A stretch of DNA of 64,000 bases from Dyadobacter sp. CY323 (lineage in GTDB: Bacteria > Bacteroidota > Bacteroidia > Cytophagales > Spirosomataceae), in assembly GCF_021390245.1 (NCBI RefSeq), contig NZ_JAJUXH010000028.1, positions 28,393 through 92,392 of the forward strand, written 5' to 3'. Made by a program: the position numbers and the translations under genes. Positions 53,025 through 62,500 of the stretch are shown here, in pieces. Each line of letters begins with the position of its first letter. Positions within the stretch are counted from its first letter, which is position 1. The notes beneath the pieces were generated by a model. The model was not told where the DNA came from. It worked only from the letters and a program-made list of their open reading frames with translations, and searched no databases.

Positions 53025-53960
53025 TTAAAAAAGTTTATTCATAGATCCTCTAACCCGTTTTTGAAGGCTATAAAAATCTATTTTCCATGTGTTTTTGTAA
53101 TACGCAACCACAATCGCCTCCTTTTGTCTCAGTGAAGCCTGCGCCTGCGCTTTGGTAACCCCTCTCGGACTGGTACCCTCGGGAATGGAGTTTACAATTT
53201 TGTCAAAACCCGCTTTCCCCTCCGTCAGCATCATCGCGATCATTTCTACAAAATCTTCGTCAAAATTAAGTGAACTGTAAGCTGTCACAAAACCATCTCT
53301 CCGCGCATCTTCATCCGACCAGTTTATCCAGTTTCCACCCTGATATAAAGACTTCGTAATATTCTTGTATTCCACCGGATAAAGCACAGTTTGATGCAGA
53401 ATATGGCCGAATTCATGATGAATGGTATGTAAAAACCAATCCTTTACAAATGAAGAATCCTCTGCCGGGTTATACCCAGCCATACCCTTTATTTTGAACA
53501 AATTGGTCCCGTATAAAATCACTTTACGCCCACCTTCCGCGGTTCCCAGCGTCACTGAACCTTCGGCATTGTATTCATTACTTCCGGAAAGGACAAAAAA
53601 TTTCGGAGAATATTTGTTGTAAAAAACTTCACCCGCCTCCTGCACATACGGCAATGTCCAGGCTTTTTTAATGGTGCTTAATAATGGCACTACCTGCGCC
53701 TCATCGGGCGGAACCAGGGTTTTAGTAATATTTCCGAATTCAAACTGGTCCCACTTATACTTGGCAGAAATGTTATACGGTATGGTAAGGCTGTCCATTA
53801 TCCATTTGTCAATCGGCCCAGGCACCCATGTGTCACCCCCCAATCCTGAAATGTCGTCGACCTCACCGATTTCTTCTTCTTTGCAGGAAGTAAGTGTGGC
53901 AGTGAGGATAAGCGCCGCAAAAAATAGTTTCGAAATTGTTCTTAATAGTATCATGGTCAT
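53025..53960 (-). CDS. Substrate import-associated zinc metallohydrolase lipoprotein
   Basis: This 311-residue lipoprotein (lipobox LTSC, C26) has the gluzincin-like zinc motif HEFGH (182-186) within IHHEFGHILHQ. The family is named for its constant company with SusC/SusD pairs. It is thought to cut a peptide-containing substrate before uptake, but no substrate is proven. It lies 10 bases after susD and 7 before the DUF4302 gene. Context therefore suggests import of a peptide or glycopeptide rather than a simple sugar. Confidence 0.9.
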   Translation of the reverse strand: MTMILLRTISKLFFAALILTATLTSCKEEEIGEVDDISGLGGDTWVPGPIDKWIMDSLTIPYNISAKYKWDQFEFGNITKTLVPPDEAQVVPLLSTIKKAWTLPYVQEAGEVFYNKYSPKFFVLSGSNEYNAEGSVTLGTAEGGRKVILYGTNLFKIKGMAGYNPAEDSSFVKDWFLHTIHHEFGHILHQTVLYPVEYKNITKSLYQGGNWINWSDEDARRDGFVTAYSSLNFDEDFVEMIAMMLTEGKAGFDKIVNSIPEGTSPRGVTKAQAQASLRQKEAIVVAYYKNTWKIDFYSLQKRVRGSMNKLF

Positions 53961-53970
53961 TTTCTCAACA

Positions 53971-55455
53971 TTACCTGTTGTTTTGTTCTATACCTGAAAT
54001 TGTCGCCGACTGTGGAATCTGCAGAACCCTGCGCGGGTCATTTGCGGGGACGGTAATGACAGCACCACCGCTTGTCTGGTGCTGAACCGTAATCGCATAA
54101 CGCTGAATGTCAAACCAACGCATTCCTTCCTGCACGAATTCGATTCTTTTAAAAGCTAAAATTGTGCTTACCAGCCCCTGCAGCACATTCGTATTTGCCC
54201 CGAAATAACTTCGAATGCTCGCAGAGGTCACCGAATGCCGGGCAGCATTGTAGTTGCTGACACGTTTGCTCACGAATAGGTTGAGATCAGCAAGTGCCGC
54301 GGCGGAATTGTTCAGATAGGCATTGGCTTCGGCGCGGTTAAACAATACCTCCTCGGCCGTAAACGCCGGGAGCATCACATATGGGAATCCAATTTCTGCA
54401 TTCACCGATTCACGGACAAAATATTCATTCAATTTCGGGATCAGGTAGTTGTTGTCTCCCTGACTATATAATGGAAAAGCCCAGCTTGCCGAGCCCAGGA
54501 TAATGTTCTCACCCGCAGAAACTTCCTGCCATTTCCGGTAGTTCATTCCATATCGGTAAGTCGCCACATTCCGACCATACAGGGAAGATGTTTCGATCAG
54601 CAACAGATTCGCATTCTGGCTCGCACGGGAATACGTGTTATACAATTCCTGGGGCGAAAGGCTTTCGTAAGTAGTATTCCACGGCCTGAGGTTTTCACCA
54701 AGATTTCCGCCTGGGAACACGGCGTTTGCGTATTCAAGTACCTTCGCGTAATTCTTTTTCACAAGATAAAACCGGCTCGCAAATGCATTCGCGGCCGCGC
54801 GGTTGAAATGATATTTAGGAACGGTATAGGTGCCGTCGTTGATCAGAGGCAATCCTTCCAGCAGGTCCTTTTCGATCATTTCATAGACATAAGCAACAGT
54901 CTTTCTTTCATACTTTTTGATCACAACATCTTCCGGTTCAGTCACATACGGAATACCCGGATCTGAATTTGGCTGCTGCGGATCGTAAAATTTGCAAAAG
55001 AAGTTGACCAGCATAAAATGACCGTAAGCTCTCGCAACCAATGCTTCGCCTCGCTGAGCGGCATATTGAGAAGGATCAGCTGTTTTGCCGATGATTGAAA
55101 GTGCCTCATTTGCCACCGAAATGGCGCGGTAACATTCCGCCCAGTACGAATCGGGGGAATCCTGCTCGTCGACGGTGGCTTCTACTTCCTCGAAAAGGTA
55201 TGAAAAGCGGTTTGTCTTATCGTCAGTTCCTGTACCCTTATCCCCGACATTATCGCTCATGGATTCGGCAAAAACCACATAATTAGCCTGCGGATAAGCT
55301 GTCGCAAGAAGCTGCGAAACTTGCTTGGGTGTATTGATCGACGCCCTGGTACTATCCGGCTCGGTGGAAAGAAAATCTTCACAACCGGTCAGAATTAGCA
55401 CTGGCAAGATCAGAATGGCCGTTTTAAATATTGTTGCTCTACTCATGTTAATCAC
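53971..55455 (-). CDS. SusD/RagB-family surface substrate-binding lipoprotein
   Basis: This is a 494-residue outer-membrane lipoprotein with lipobox LTGC (C25) and the family opening CEDFLSTEPDS. TPR helices form the scaffold; ARAYGHFMLVNFFCKFYDP and EEVLFNRAEANAYLNN are typical SusD blocks, as is the C-terminal EFVQEGMRWFDIQRY. It captures substrate on the cell surface and acts as the lid of the SusC barrel encoded 21 bases upstream. The ligand cannot be read from sequence. Confidence 0.94.
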   Translation of the reverse strand: MINMSRATIFKTAILILPVLILTGCEDFLSTEPDSTRASINTPKQVSQLLATAYPQANYVVFAESMSDNVGDKGTGTDDKTNRFSYLFEEVEATVDEQDSPDSYWAECYRAISVANEALSIIGKTADPSQYAAQRGEALVARAYGHFMLVNFFCKFYDPQQPNSDPGIPYVTEPEDVVIKKYERKTVAYVYEMIEKDLLEGLPLINDGTYTVPKYHFNRAAANAFASRFYLVKKNYAKVLEYANAVFPGGNLGENLRPWNTTYESLSPQELYNTYSRASQNANLLLIETSSLYGRNVATYRYGMNYRKWQEVSAGENIILGSASWAFPLYSQGDNNYLIPKLNEYFVRESVNAEIGFPYVMLPAFTAEEVLFNRAEANAYLNNSAAALADLNLFVSKRVSNYNAARHSVTSASIRSYFGANTNVLQGLVSTILAFKRIEFVQEGMRWFDIQRYAITVQHQTSGGAVITVPANDPRRVLQIPQSATISGIEQNNR

Positions 55456-55476
55456 TTTTTACCTCACCTCCTGCGA

Positions 55477-58400
55477 TTATAATGTCAATTTCAACGCAAC
55501 TGTAAACTGTTTCTGGATCGGTTGCGCAACTCCGCCCGAATTGAAGAATTCAGGATCCTGGCCTTTCAGTTTTTTATCCGCATAAATGAGCCATGGATTG
55601 ATCGACGATACCTGGATACTTGCGGCTTTGAAACCATATTTCACGATCACTGGTAATGGCACCTTGTACGACAGTGAAACGGATTTCAACCGCACAAAAT
55701 CACCTTTCGCAACCCGCTCGGTTGAATAATTGTAAATACTATAGGGATACGTCCCTACTAAATATTGTTGTTCAAGCTTATCTGCGATCGACGGCATATT
55801 GGTAACATCCTCATCGCCAGGAATAACCCACCGATCCAGAAATTCTTTTGGCATAGCGTCGAGATCACTGAATGCGCCTTTATACAAAGGATTAAGACGA
55901 ATTTTGTTTCCAGCCTGATAGGTAAAGAATACATTGAGGGACAGATCCTTATAGGTTAAGGTATTATTAAAACCACCTGTCAAAGGAGGATCTACCGGCC
56001 CCTCGTACTTCAAATAACTCACATTTTGATCCTGCAGATAGACATCGGAGCTTACCTCGCCATTCTCATTTAGGAAAATAGGCACACCCGTTTTTGGGTT
56101 AAGTGAATTGTAGTCGATTGAAAAAAGGCTTCTTACCGGTTTTTTGCGCACATTCGCTCCCTCTGCTTTAACCAAATCAAATATCCCGGGATTGTTATCC
56201 ACATTTGTGATCAAAGTCTGCGCATATCCCACGGTGATCCTCGACCGGAAATCCCAATCACGGTTTTTAAACAAAACCCCATCTACTGAAAAATCTACAC
56301 CATACGATTCCATATCGGCATAATTGGCGACTTTGTAAATCTGTCCGCCGATTCCCGAGGTTTTGATTTCGTCGATCAGGTCAAAACTGTTCCTCATATA
56401 CCCATCTACGGTGAGGTTGATCCTGTTTGCAAACAGGCCCAGATCAAGGCCGACATTACCACTATATAATTTCTCCCAGGTCAGCTCGGTATTTTGAAGC
56501 GATGCCAGCTGAATGGCCGATTCTTTTTCATCGACAATGGGCCGTCTTGTAATAATGCTCTGGAACAAAACTGCCGAGTTGGTAGCCGGGCCGGTATCGG
56601 CCGAAAGCCCGTAACTGGCTCGCAGTCGTCCCATACTCAGCCATTTAAGGTTTTTGAAAAAATTCTCACGGTCAAAATTCCACGACCCTGCAACGGTATA
56701 GGTCGGGAGCCATCTGGCGGTGGTAGATTTTCCGAAACTATTGGAGCCATCGTACCGAATGTAACCCGTGAAGTTGTATTTGTCGTCCAATGTGTACCCT
56801 GCACTTCCATAAAACGCCGCGAACCGTTCGTAGTCCATTCGCATTCCGTAGTACTGAAAGTTGCTTTCGATGGTTTGCTTCAAAATTCTGTAATCCACGA
56901 AAGGAGTACCTCCCTGATCGTATTGAAATCCGTAACCTGTATTATTGGTGTTTTGCCTGTTTGTGTACTTAATCTCCTGGCCGGCAAGCAAATCGATCAC
57001 ATGTCTTTCATTAAACTTTTGATTGTACCGGAAGTTGTTACGTATGTTATAAAACAGCATCTGGTCTTCATTTCTATTATAAAAACCACCACTTGGAAGC
57101 ACAACCACCGGATATGCATTCGGAACGTCAGGATCTGTGTACAGATATTTGTTCGCCAAAGCGATCGTCGAATTTTCTGCTGCGCGATAGGCGTTCGCCA
57201 TGTTACTATGCTCGGTAATGATGTGCTCCCGACCCGTCTGAATGTAGCGGAGTGCACCTATGAAATCGTAGGTGAGGTGGTCGGTGATTTTATAGGATAA
57301 ATTACCCTGTACTTTGATATCGCCGAGGGTCAGATTGATCTTATTATTAGCCAATTCAGACACGATGTTAAATGGCGCAAAGTTTCTTCTGAAATATTCG
57401 AGATCCCCGTTTTCATCGTAAGCCGTCAATGTCCGGCTCGTATTCAATGCATAGCTGAATGGATTAATGTCAAAATCCCGGTCAAATTTTCCTTCTACGG
57501 GATTGCTTCTCCTGCTCAACGAGCCAGGAGCCTGCTGCCTTCTCACCGAAGCAAGTGTCAGTATCCCAATGCTCACTTTATCAGATAACTGATAGGAATT
57601 TTTGAAATTGAGCGTATACCTTTTTACTTTATCAGCAATCGTCCAGCCATTATCATCCAGATAACTCACGGATGCATAGGAGTTCGACTTATCCGTTCCG
57701 AATGAGACGCTCAGCGAATGCTCCTGAATGAAATTCTGTTTGAAAAGTACATCGAACCAATCCGTATTTGATCTGGCATAACGCATCAGGAAATCTTTCT
57801 TCGCTTCCGGCGTATTGGGCAATGGAAAAGTACCCTGGTCATTTCCATTCAACGAATTGTAATATTTACCATAAACCCCGTAATCCGGGCTGGATAAAAC
57901 ACTGGAAGTGAGGTACCCTTTACGTTCAAGCTCTCCAAGTACCGACATTTGCTGGGCCGAATTCATGATATTGAAATTGCGGTAAGACGGGGTGAGCTGC
58001 GTGCTGAAATTGCCTGAGTACGTGATCACAGGCTTTCCGCTTTTTCCTTTTTTAGTCGTGATCACGATCACGCCGTTCATAGCCCGGGCACCATATAATG
58101 CAGCCGCGGCCGCATCTTTCAAAATATCAAATGTTTCGATATCATTCGGATTCAACCCGGCTACTGCCGAACCCAGCAAGGTGGTTGGATCCCCACTGGA
58201 TAGCTGGTCATTTGAAATATTGACGATATCTTCCTGTACAACCCCATCGATTACCCAAAGTGGTTTGTTATCTCCATTCAAAGAAGTTGCTCCGCGTATC
58301 CTGATTTTCGGCGCTGCCCCAAAGGTACCTGACACATTTTGAATGGAAACACCGGCGGCCCGGCCTTCGAGCATGCGGCTCACGTCGGGAAGCCCGTCAA

Positions 58401-58833
58401 TCTTCACGTCATCGGTTTTCAGCGTTACCGCCGAGCCTGTGAATTTATCTTTGTCAATCTGCTGAAAACCAGTAACGACCACATCCTGTAACCCTACCGC
58501 ATCTTCGGCCAGCTCAATGGACATGCTTCGCGTCGCTTTTACTTCTTTCGCCAGAAAACCGATCATGGTAACCACTACTGTGGAGCCTTCGGGAACATCC
58601 GTCAAAACAAACTCGCCTTTTTCATTGGTAACAGTCCCTTTTTGAGTGCCTTTTATGCGAACGGTAGACCCTATGAGCGACTCGCCACTGCTACTTTTCA
58701 CATTACCGCGAATGTCAATATTGGCAGCAGACCCGCGCGAGGAAAATGGGGAAATAAGGGTGAGTAAGAAAAAGGCAACACTAACAAACACAAAAAGCCG
58801 ACTCTGGCCACTGATCCGATAGAAAAGGTTCAT
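55477..58833 (-). CDS. SusC/RagA-family TonB-linked outer-membrane transporter
   Basis: This is an 1118-residue outer-membrane importer. After a signal peptide there is a carboxypeptidase-like regulatory domain (about 38-110, IRGNVKSSSGESLIGSTV), the linker LQDVVVTGFQQIDKDKFTGS, a plug with the SusC signature (DVSRMLEGRAAGVSIQNVSG, IRGATSLNG, PLWVIDGV) and a 22-strand barrel ending FTVALKLTL. It heads the operon with SusD, the zinc hydrolase and the DUF4302 protein. No anti-sigma/sigma pair or hybrid kinase lies beside it, so its regulator is elsewhere. Confidence 0.95.
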   Translation of the reverse strand: MNLFYRISGQSRLFVFVSVAFFLLTLISPFSSRGSAANIDIRGNVKSSSGESLIGSTVRIKGTQKGTVTNEKGEFVLTDVPEGSTVVVTMIGFLAKEVKATRSMSIELAEDAVGLQDVVVTGFQQIDKDKFTGSAVTLKTDDVKIDGLPDVSRMLEGRAAGVSIQNVSGTFGAAPKIRIRGATSLNGDNKPLWVIDGVVQEDIVNISNDQLSSGDPTTLLGSAVAGLNPNDIETFDILKDAAAAALYGARAMNGVIVITTKKGKSGKPVITYSGNFSTQLTPSYRNFNIMNSAQQMSVLGELERKGYLTSSVLSSPDYGVYGKYYNSLNGNDQGTFPLPNTPEAKKDFLMRYARSNTDWFDVLFKQNFIQEHSLSVSFGTDKSNSYASVSYLDDNGWTIADKVKRYTLNFKNSYQLSDKVSIGILTLASVRRQQAPGSLSRRSNPVEGKFDRDFDINPFSYALNTSRTLTAYDENGDLEYFRRNFAPFNIVSELANNKINLTLGDIKVQGNLSYKITDHLTYDFIGALRYIQTGREHIITEHSNMANAYRAAENSTIALANKYLYTDPDVPNAYPVVVLPSGGFYNRNEDQMLFYNIRNNFRYNQKFNERHVIDLLAGQEIKYTNRQNTNNTGYGFQYDQGGTPFVDYRILKQTIESNFQYYGMRMDYERFAAFYGSAGYTLDDKYNFTGYIRYDGSNSFGKSTTARWLPTYTVAGSWNFDRENFFKNLKWLSMGRLRASYGLSADTGPATNSAVLFQSIITRRPIVDEKESAIQLASLQNTELTWEKLYSGNVGLDLGLFANRINLTVDGYMRNSFDLIDEIKTSGIGGQIYKVANYADMESYGVDFSVDGVLFKNRDWDFRSRITVGYAQTLITNVDNNPGIFDLVKAEGANVRKKPVRSLFSIDYNSLNPKTGVPIFLNENGEVSSDVYLQDQNVSYLKYEGPVDPPLTGGFNNTLTYKDLSLNVFFTYQAGNKIRLNPLYKGAFSDLDAMPKEFLDRWVIPGDEDVTNMPSIADKLEQQYLVGTYPYSIYNYSTERVAKGDFVRLKSVSLSYKVPLPVIVKYGFKAASIQVSSINPWLIYADKKLKGQDPEFFNSGGVAQPIQKQFTVALKLTL

Positions 58834-59130
58834 ATATGTAATGTATAGGTCTAAATCAAAATTAATGGGTTTCCGCCTGCGGCGATTTTAGGAATTATTG
58901 ATTTCAATAATACGCAATTATAGTAGTAATTAACGAAACAATTCAATACTATTCAGGCGGTGCTTGGTAAAATTTCAGAACTGGAACTGGAAGTCAGCAA
59001 TTCGAATACGCTGGAATGATGACTGATGTGGAGGGTGCAGATAATTTTTGAGGATTATCTTAATTAAAACATTTTAGATTCCTTTTTATTGTGGCTTTAA
59101 AGTGTGTTTATGGCAATTTTTTTACGTTTT
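58834..59130. other. AT-rich gap upstream of susC
   Basis: The region holds a candidate susC -7 box (58857-58864). A short stop-bounded frame near 58930-59020 encodes SELELEVSNSNTLE without a start codon and may be chance or a relic. No hairpin stands out, and the siroheme gene ends at its right edge. Confidence 0.4.
58857..58864 (-). promoter_or_regulatory. Candidate -7 box for the susC operon
   Basis: The - strand reads TAATTTTG, matching TAnnTTTG, 24 bases before the susC ATG. No TTTG is found at the ideal -33 distance. Confidence 0.4.
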
Positions 59131-59712
59131 TCAGAGAGCCTTCTTTTCAGTCAAAACTGAGGTAATGCGATTCAATTCATCGACTTTATATGCGAAATCG
59201 CCTTTCAGCATTTCCCGCACCGCTTTGAGTTGCTCCATCGCAGTTTCCAAATTATCCGGCAATGCTTCGCTCAATACCTCTTTGAGCCGTTTTGCGAGTG
59301 TCGGCGACATACCATTGGTCGAGATCGCTACTTTCAAATTTCCTTTTCGTACGACCGAAGAAAGATAAAAATCGCAGATATCCGGCGTGTCCGCCACATT
59401 CACTATGAGGTGCTTTTCTCGCGCTACAAGGGCAATCCGTTTGTTTTCAGCTTTATCATTTGTCGCTACGAGCACCAGGTCTTTCTCTCTAAGATCTTGA
59501 TCCTCAAATTTCCGCTCAATTAGATTTATTCGTGAATTATCCTTGGCGAGCGTGCGTATTTCCATTCCTATTTCAGGTGAAACCAGGGTGACATTGGCCT
59601 CCGGGGAATTCTGCAATACCGCAGTCAGTTTTTCCAAAGCCACATAACCCCCACCAACAATGAGCATTTGCAGGTTTTCCAGTTTTAAAAATATCGGGAA
59701 TAGATTGTTCAT
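59131..59712 (-). CDS. Precorrin-2 dehydrogenase / sirohydrochlorin ferrochelatase domain protein
   Basis: This 193-residue protein equals the N-terminal half of CysG (Met8p-like): LMIVGGGYVALEKLTAVL binds NAD, and NVADTPDICDFYLSSVVRKG and STNGMSPTLAKRLKE are family blocks. It oxidises precorrin-2 and may insert iron to give siroheme, the cofactor of sulfite and nitrite reductases. The methyltransferase half of CysG is absent, so that step is done by a separate gene elsewhere. A -7 box 5 bases before the ATG suggests a leaderless mRNA. Confidence 0.9.
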   Translation of the reverse strand: MNNLFPIFLKLENLQMLIVGGGYVALEKLTAVLQNSPEANVTLVSPEIGMEIRTLAKDNSRINLIERKFEDQDLREKDLVLVATNDKAENKRIALVAREKHLIVNVADTPDICDFYLSSVVRKGNLKVAISTNGMSPTLAKRLKEVLSEALPDNLETAMEQLKAVREMLKGDFAYKVDELNRITSVLTEKKAL

Positions 59713-59716
59713 AACT

Positions 59717-59724
59717 CAAATTTA
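59717..59724 (-). promoter_or_regulatory. Candidate -7 box for siroheme gene (leaderless)
   Basis: The - strand reads TAAATTTG, matching TAnnTTTG, ending only 4 bases before the ATG at 59712. Transcription would start at or next to the start codon. Confidence 0.45.
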
Positions 59725-59811
59725 GCTCAAATCTTAAAAGATCGTTAGGTAATATCCGTCATATTATAACTATTCCAACAATTGTACTTTTACTATCTCC
59801 CTCTTTCCCCG

Positions 59812-59819
59812 TACCTTTG
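59812..59819 (+). promoter_or_regulatory. Promoter of ABC-F gene (leaderless)
   Basis: TACCTTTG followed by CA is the commonest form of the Bacteroidota -7 box. TTTT at 59788-59791 lies 20 bases upstream as a near -33 match. The ATG at 59824 is 4 bases after the box, so transcription would start at the start codon. This also rules out the longer frame from 59782. Confidence 0.6.
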
Positions 59820-59823
59820 CAGT

Positions 59824-61764
59824 ATGATCGCGATTACCAACCTCAGTTATTTTTTAGGCGACCGTGCACTTTATGATAGTGCGTCGCTGCATATAAAGCC
59901 AAAGCAGAAAATTGGTCTGATTGGCCTTAATGGAACGGGAAAGTCTACACTCCTCAGAATGATCAACGGAGAATTTCAGCCTGATGGCGGGAATATCTCA
60001 AAAGCAGGCGACTGTACGATCGGCTTTCTCAACCAGGATTTGCTTTCATACCAGAGTGACGATTCCATACTTTCAGTTGCCATGCAGGCATTTGAGAGAC
60101 AAAATATCCTTCAGGTGCAGATGGATAAAATTCTGCACGATATGGAGAATAATTATACCGACGCATTGGTTGATAAGCTTGCAAAGGTTCAGGATGAGTT
60201 TGAAGCACTCGATGGTTATACCGTCCAGTCGAAGGCGGAAGCGATCCTGGAAGGTCTTGGTTTTTCCACAGCTGACCTTCATGAGCCTTTAAGACTGTTT
60301 TCCGGGGGTTGGAGAATGCGTGTGATGCTTGCAAAGCTTTTATTACAAAAGCCTTCCCTGCTCATGCTGGATGAACCTACCAACCACCTTGACTTACCTT
60401 CGATTCAATGGGTTGAAAAATATGTGCAGTCTTACGAAGGAGCTGTAATCGTAGTTTCCCACGACCGTGCATTCCTTGATAATACTGTGGACACCACGGT
60501 GGAAGTTTCGGGTGGAAAATTGAATTACTACGCTGGAAATTATTCTTACTATTTAGAAGAAAAAGAGCAGAGAAATGATATTCAGCGCGGTGCCTATGAA
60601 AATCAACAAGCAAAAATTCGCCAGACGGAACGGTTTATAGAGCGATTTAAGGCAAAGGCTACCAAATCGAAGCAAGTTCAAAGCCGCGTGAAAGCATTGG
60701 ACAGAATGGACGTGGTAGACCAGGTTATCGACGAAAATGCCAAAGTACATTTTCGTTTTCAGTTCACTACTCAGCCGGGCCGGCACGTTTTCCAGCTGGA
60801 AGATGCGTCCAAAGCGTACGGTGAAAAGGTGATCCTGGACAGTACGAGCATCAGTATGGAGCGTGGCGACAAGATCGCATTGATCGGCGCGAACGGACGC
60901 GGAAAGTCTACGGTGCTGCGCGTTGTGGCTGGCACTGAGAACATTGAAGGAAAAAGGCGACTTGGGCATAATGTATCGTTTACATTCTATGCGCAGCATC
61001 AGCTTGAATCGCTCAACGTTCAGCATAACCTGATTGAGGAGCTAAAATACGCCAATCCAAACAAGACGGAAACGGAACTCAGAACGGTACTTGGTTGCTT
61101 CCTTTTCTCCGGCGACGATGTTTTTAAGAAAATCAAAGTGCTTTCCGGAGGTGAAAAATCACGAGTTGCATTAGCCAAGGTACTGCTTTCACAAGCGAAT
61201 TTCCTGCTGCTCGATGAACCTACCAACCACCTTGATATGCAGTCTGTTAATATTCTGATCCAGGCATTGCAACAGTACGAGGGCAGTTATATCGTAGTTT
61301 CTCACGACCGGTATTTTGTTGAAAATATCGCAAATAAGATCTGGTACATCGAGGATCATCAGATTAAAGAATATCCGGGTACTTATCAGGAATATGAGAT
61401 TTGGATTGAAGAACGCGGCTTACAATCGGCTGTCAGCGAAAAAGCAGTTGTCAGCAGCGCGCCGCCTCAAAAACCAACCTCACAGCCCACACCAAAGAGC
61501 AACGGCAAGCCAGTTTCAAATGAAGATTCTCAAAAACTGAAGAAGGCTCAAAAGCAGATCGAGGAACTGGAATTGACAATCAACAACCTGGAATCACGGA
61601 AATCGGAAACCGAAACGAAGCTCGCAGATCCGAAAATTTACAATGATTCAACAGCATTGTCAGAAATAAACCGGTTTTATGCAGATATCAAGCAAAAGCT
61701 TGAAAAAAGTACCGAAGACTGGGAAAATCTGATGATGGAAGTGGAGGAGCTGGCTGGGAAGTAG
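59824..61764 (+). CDS. ABC-F family ATPase
   Basis: This is a 646-residue soluble protein with two ABC ATPase domains and no membrane segment. Walker A motifs are GLNGTGKST (34-42) and GANGRGKST in the second half. Signatures LFSGG and LSGGE are each followed by LDEPTNHLD. The linker between the domains is basic and helical (KAKATKSKQVQSRVKALDRM), and a C-terminal coiled coil follows (KAQKQIEELELTINNLES). ABC-F proteins act on ribosomes to resolve stalled translation or resist antibiotics; the Uup/EttA-like layout suggests a housekeeping role. The start at 59824 is set by the promoter. Confidence 0.92.
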   Translation: MIAITNLSYFLGDRALYDSASLHIKPKQKIGLIGLNGTGKSTLLRMINGEFQPDGGNISKAGDCTIGFLNQDLLSYQSDDSILSVAMQAFERQNILQVQMDKILHDMENNYTDALVDKLAKVQDEFEALDGYTVQSKAEAILEGLGFSTADLHEPLRLFSGGWRMRVMLAKLLLQKPSLLMLDEPTNHLDLPSIQWVEKYVQSYEGAVIVVSHDRAFLDNTVDTTVEVSGGKLNYYAGNYSYYLEEKEQRNDIQRGAYENQQAKIRQTERFIERFKAKATKSKQVQSRVKALDRMDVVDQVIDENAKVHFRFQFTTQPGRHVFQLEDASKAYGEKVILDSTSISMERGDKIALIGANGRGKSTVLRVVAGTENIEGKRRLGHNVSFTFYAQHQLESLNVQHNLIEELKYANPNKTETELRTVLGCFLFSGDDVFKKIKVLSGGEKSRVALAKVLLSQANFLLLDEPTNHLDMQSVNILIQALQQYEGSYIVVSHDRYFVENIANKIWYIEDHQIKEYPGTYQEYEIWIEERGLQSAVSEKAVVSSAPPQKPTSQPTPKSNGKPVSNEDSQKLKKAQKQIEELELTINNLESRKSETETKLADPKIYNDSTALSEINRFYADIKQKLEKSTEDWENLMMEVEELAGK

Positions 61765-61816
61765 GATTAAACAAAAAGAGGAAATCAACCCGATTTTCTC
61801 TTTTTGTTTAATCCTA
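61762..61816. terminator. 25-bp hairpin filling the gap between two convergent genes
   Basis: Bases 61762-61786 and 61792-61816 are inverted copies matching at 24 of 25 positions, the other being a wobble, with loop AACCC. The left arm begins with the TAG stop of the ABC-F gene; the right arm ends one base before the stop of the Uma2 gene. A and T runs inside the arms would let it terminate transcripts from both sides. Confidence 0.9.
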
Positions 61817-62401
61817 TCATCGCACTAATATGTCTTCTGTTTCGGCGTAAATGTCTTTTAAGGCAATGCGCAATTCAACACTTTTAAGCTCAATAAATTC
61901 ATCGATTGCATATCCCTCAGAGGCAATATACCAAAAGCCATTTTCGTCTTTTCTGTAAACTTCCGCTGCAATTTTAGAAGAGTCGATGACCACATATTCG
62001 CACAAAGACGGTATGCTTCTGTAAAAGTGAAACTTCTCTCCCCTGTCGTAAGAAGATGTTGATGATGAAAGCACTTCAATAATCACATTTGGGTTTACAA
62101 GAGTATCTTTCTTCTCATCAAGAAATTCGTTTCTCCCACAAACGATAATCACATCCGGATAGGTGTACAAGCCATTTTCAGGAATGTTTAGCCGCATATC
62201 ATTCGAAAACGTATGACAGGACTTCCCTTTAAAAGCAATGTAACATTCTCCTGAAAGATTCTGCACAATCCGGTTATGATTGTGCCCTGCGCCAGCCATT
62301 GCAAATATTTCTCCGCGAAAATATTCACTTTTATACTCGGCCTCCCGTTCTAATTCCAGATATTCTTGTTCGGAATACATGTTTCTCGTTTGTGCTGTCA
62401 T
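61817..62401 (-). CDS. Uma2-family (DUF820) endonuclease-like protein
   Basis: This 194-residue protein has a PD-(D/E)xK-like fold: YSEQEYLELEREAEYKSEYFRGE at the N-terminus, then YPDVIIVCGRNEF and VIIEVLSSSTSSYDRGEKFHFYRSI, which hold the probable metal-binding Asp and Glu. Uma2 proteins are abundant in cyanobacteria and Cytophagales, often in many copies, and their function is unknown; nuclease activity is inferred from the fold. It is a single gene that converges on the ABC-F gene. Confidence 0.88.
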   Translation of the reverse strand: MTAQTRNMYSEQEYLELEREAEYKSEYFRGEIFAMAGAGHNHNRIVQNLSGECYIAFKGKSCHTFSNDMRLNIPENGLYTYPDVIIVCGRNEFLDEKKDTLVNPNVIIEVLSSSTSSYDRGEKFHFYRSIPSLCEYVVIDSSKIAAEVYRKDENGFWYIASEGYAIDEFIELKSVELRIALKDIYAETEDILVR

Positions 62402-62500
62402 TTATAATGTAATCAAAAATAGTTAATAATGATCAAAAGACCTTTCATTAACTTAGACTTAACTTCATCGAAAACTAGATGCTGTTCTCCTAAAATTAAA

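Noticed and set aside
56494..57300. 268-codon rightward frame opposite susC
   Set aside because: It is antisense to a well-supported SusC; no start context or family was recognised.
58930..59020. Short coiled-coil-like frame (SELELEVSNSNTLE) before susC
   Set aside because: It has no start codon, is under 30 codons and lacks a recognisable relative; it could be a gene relic, but there is not enough to call it one.
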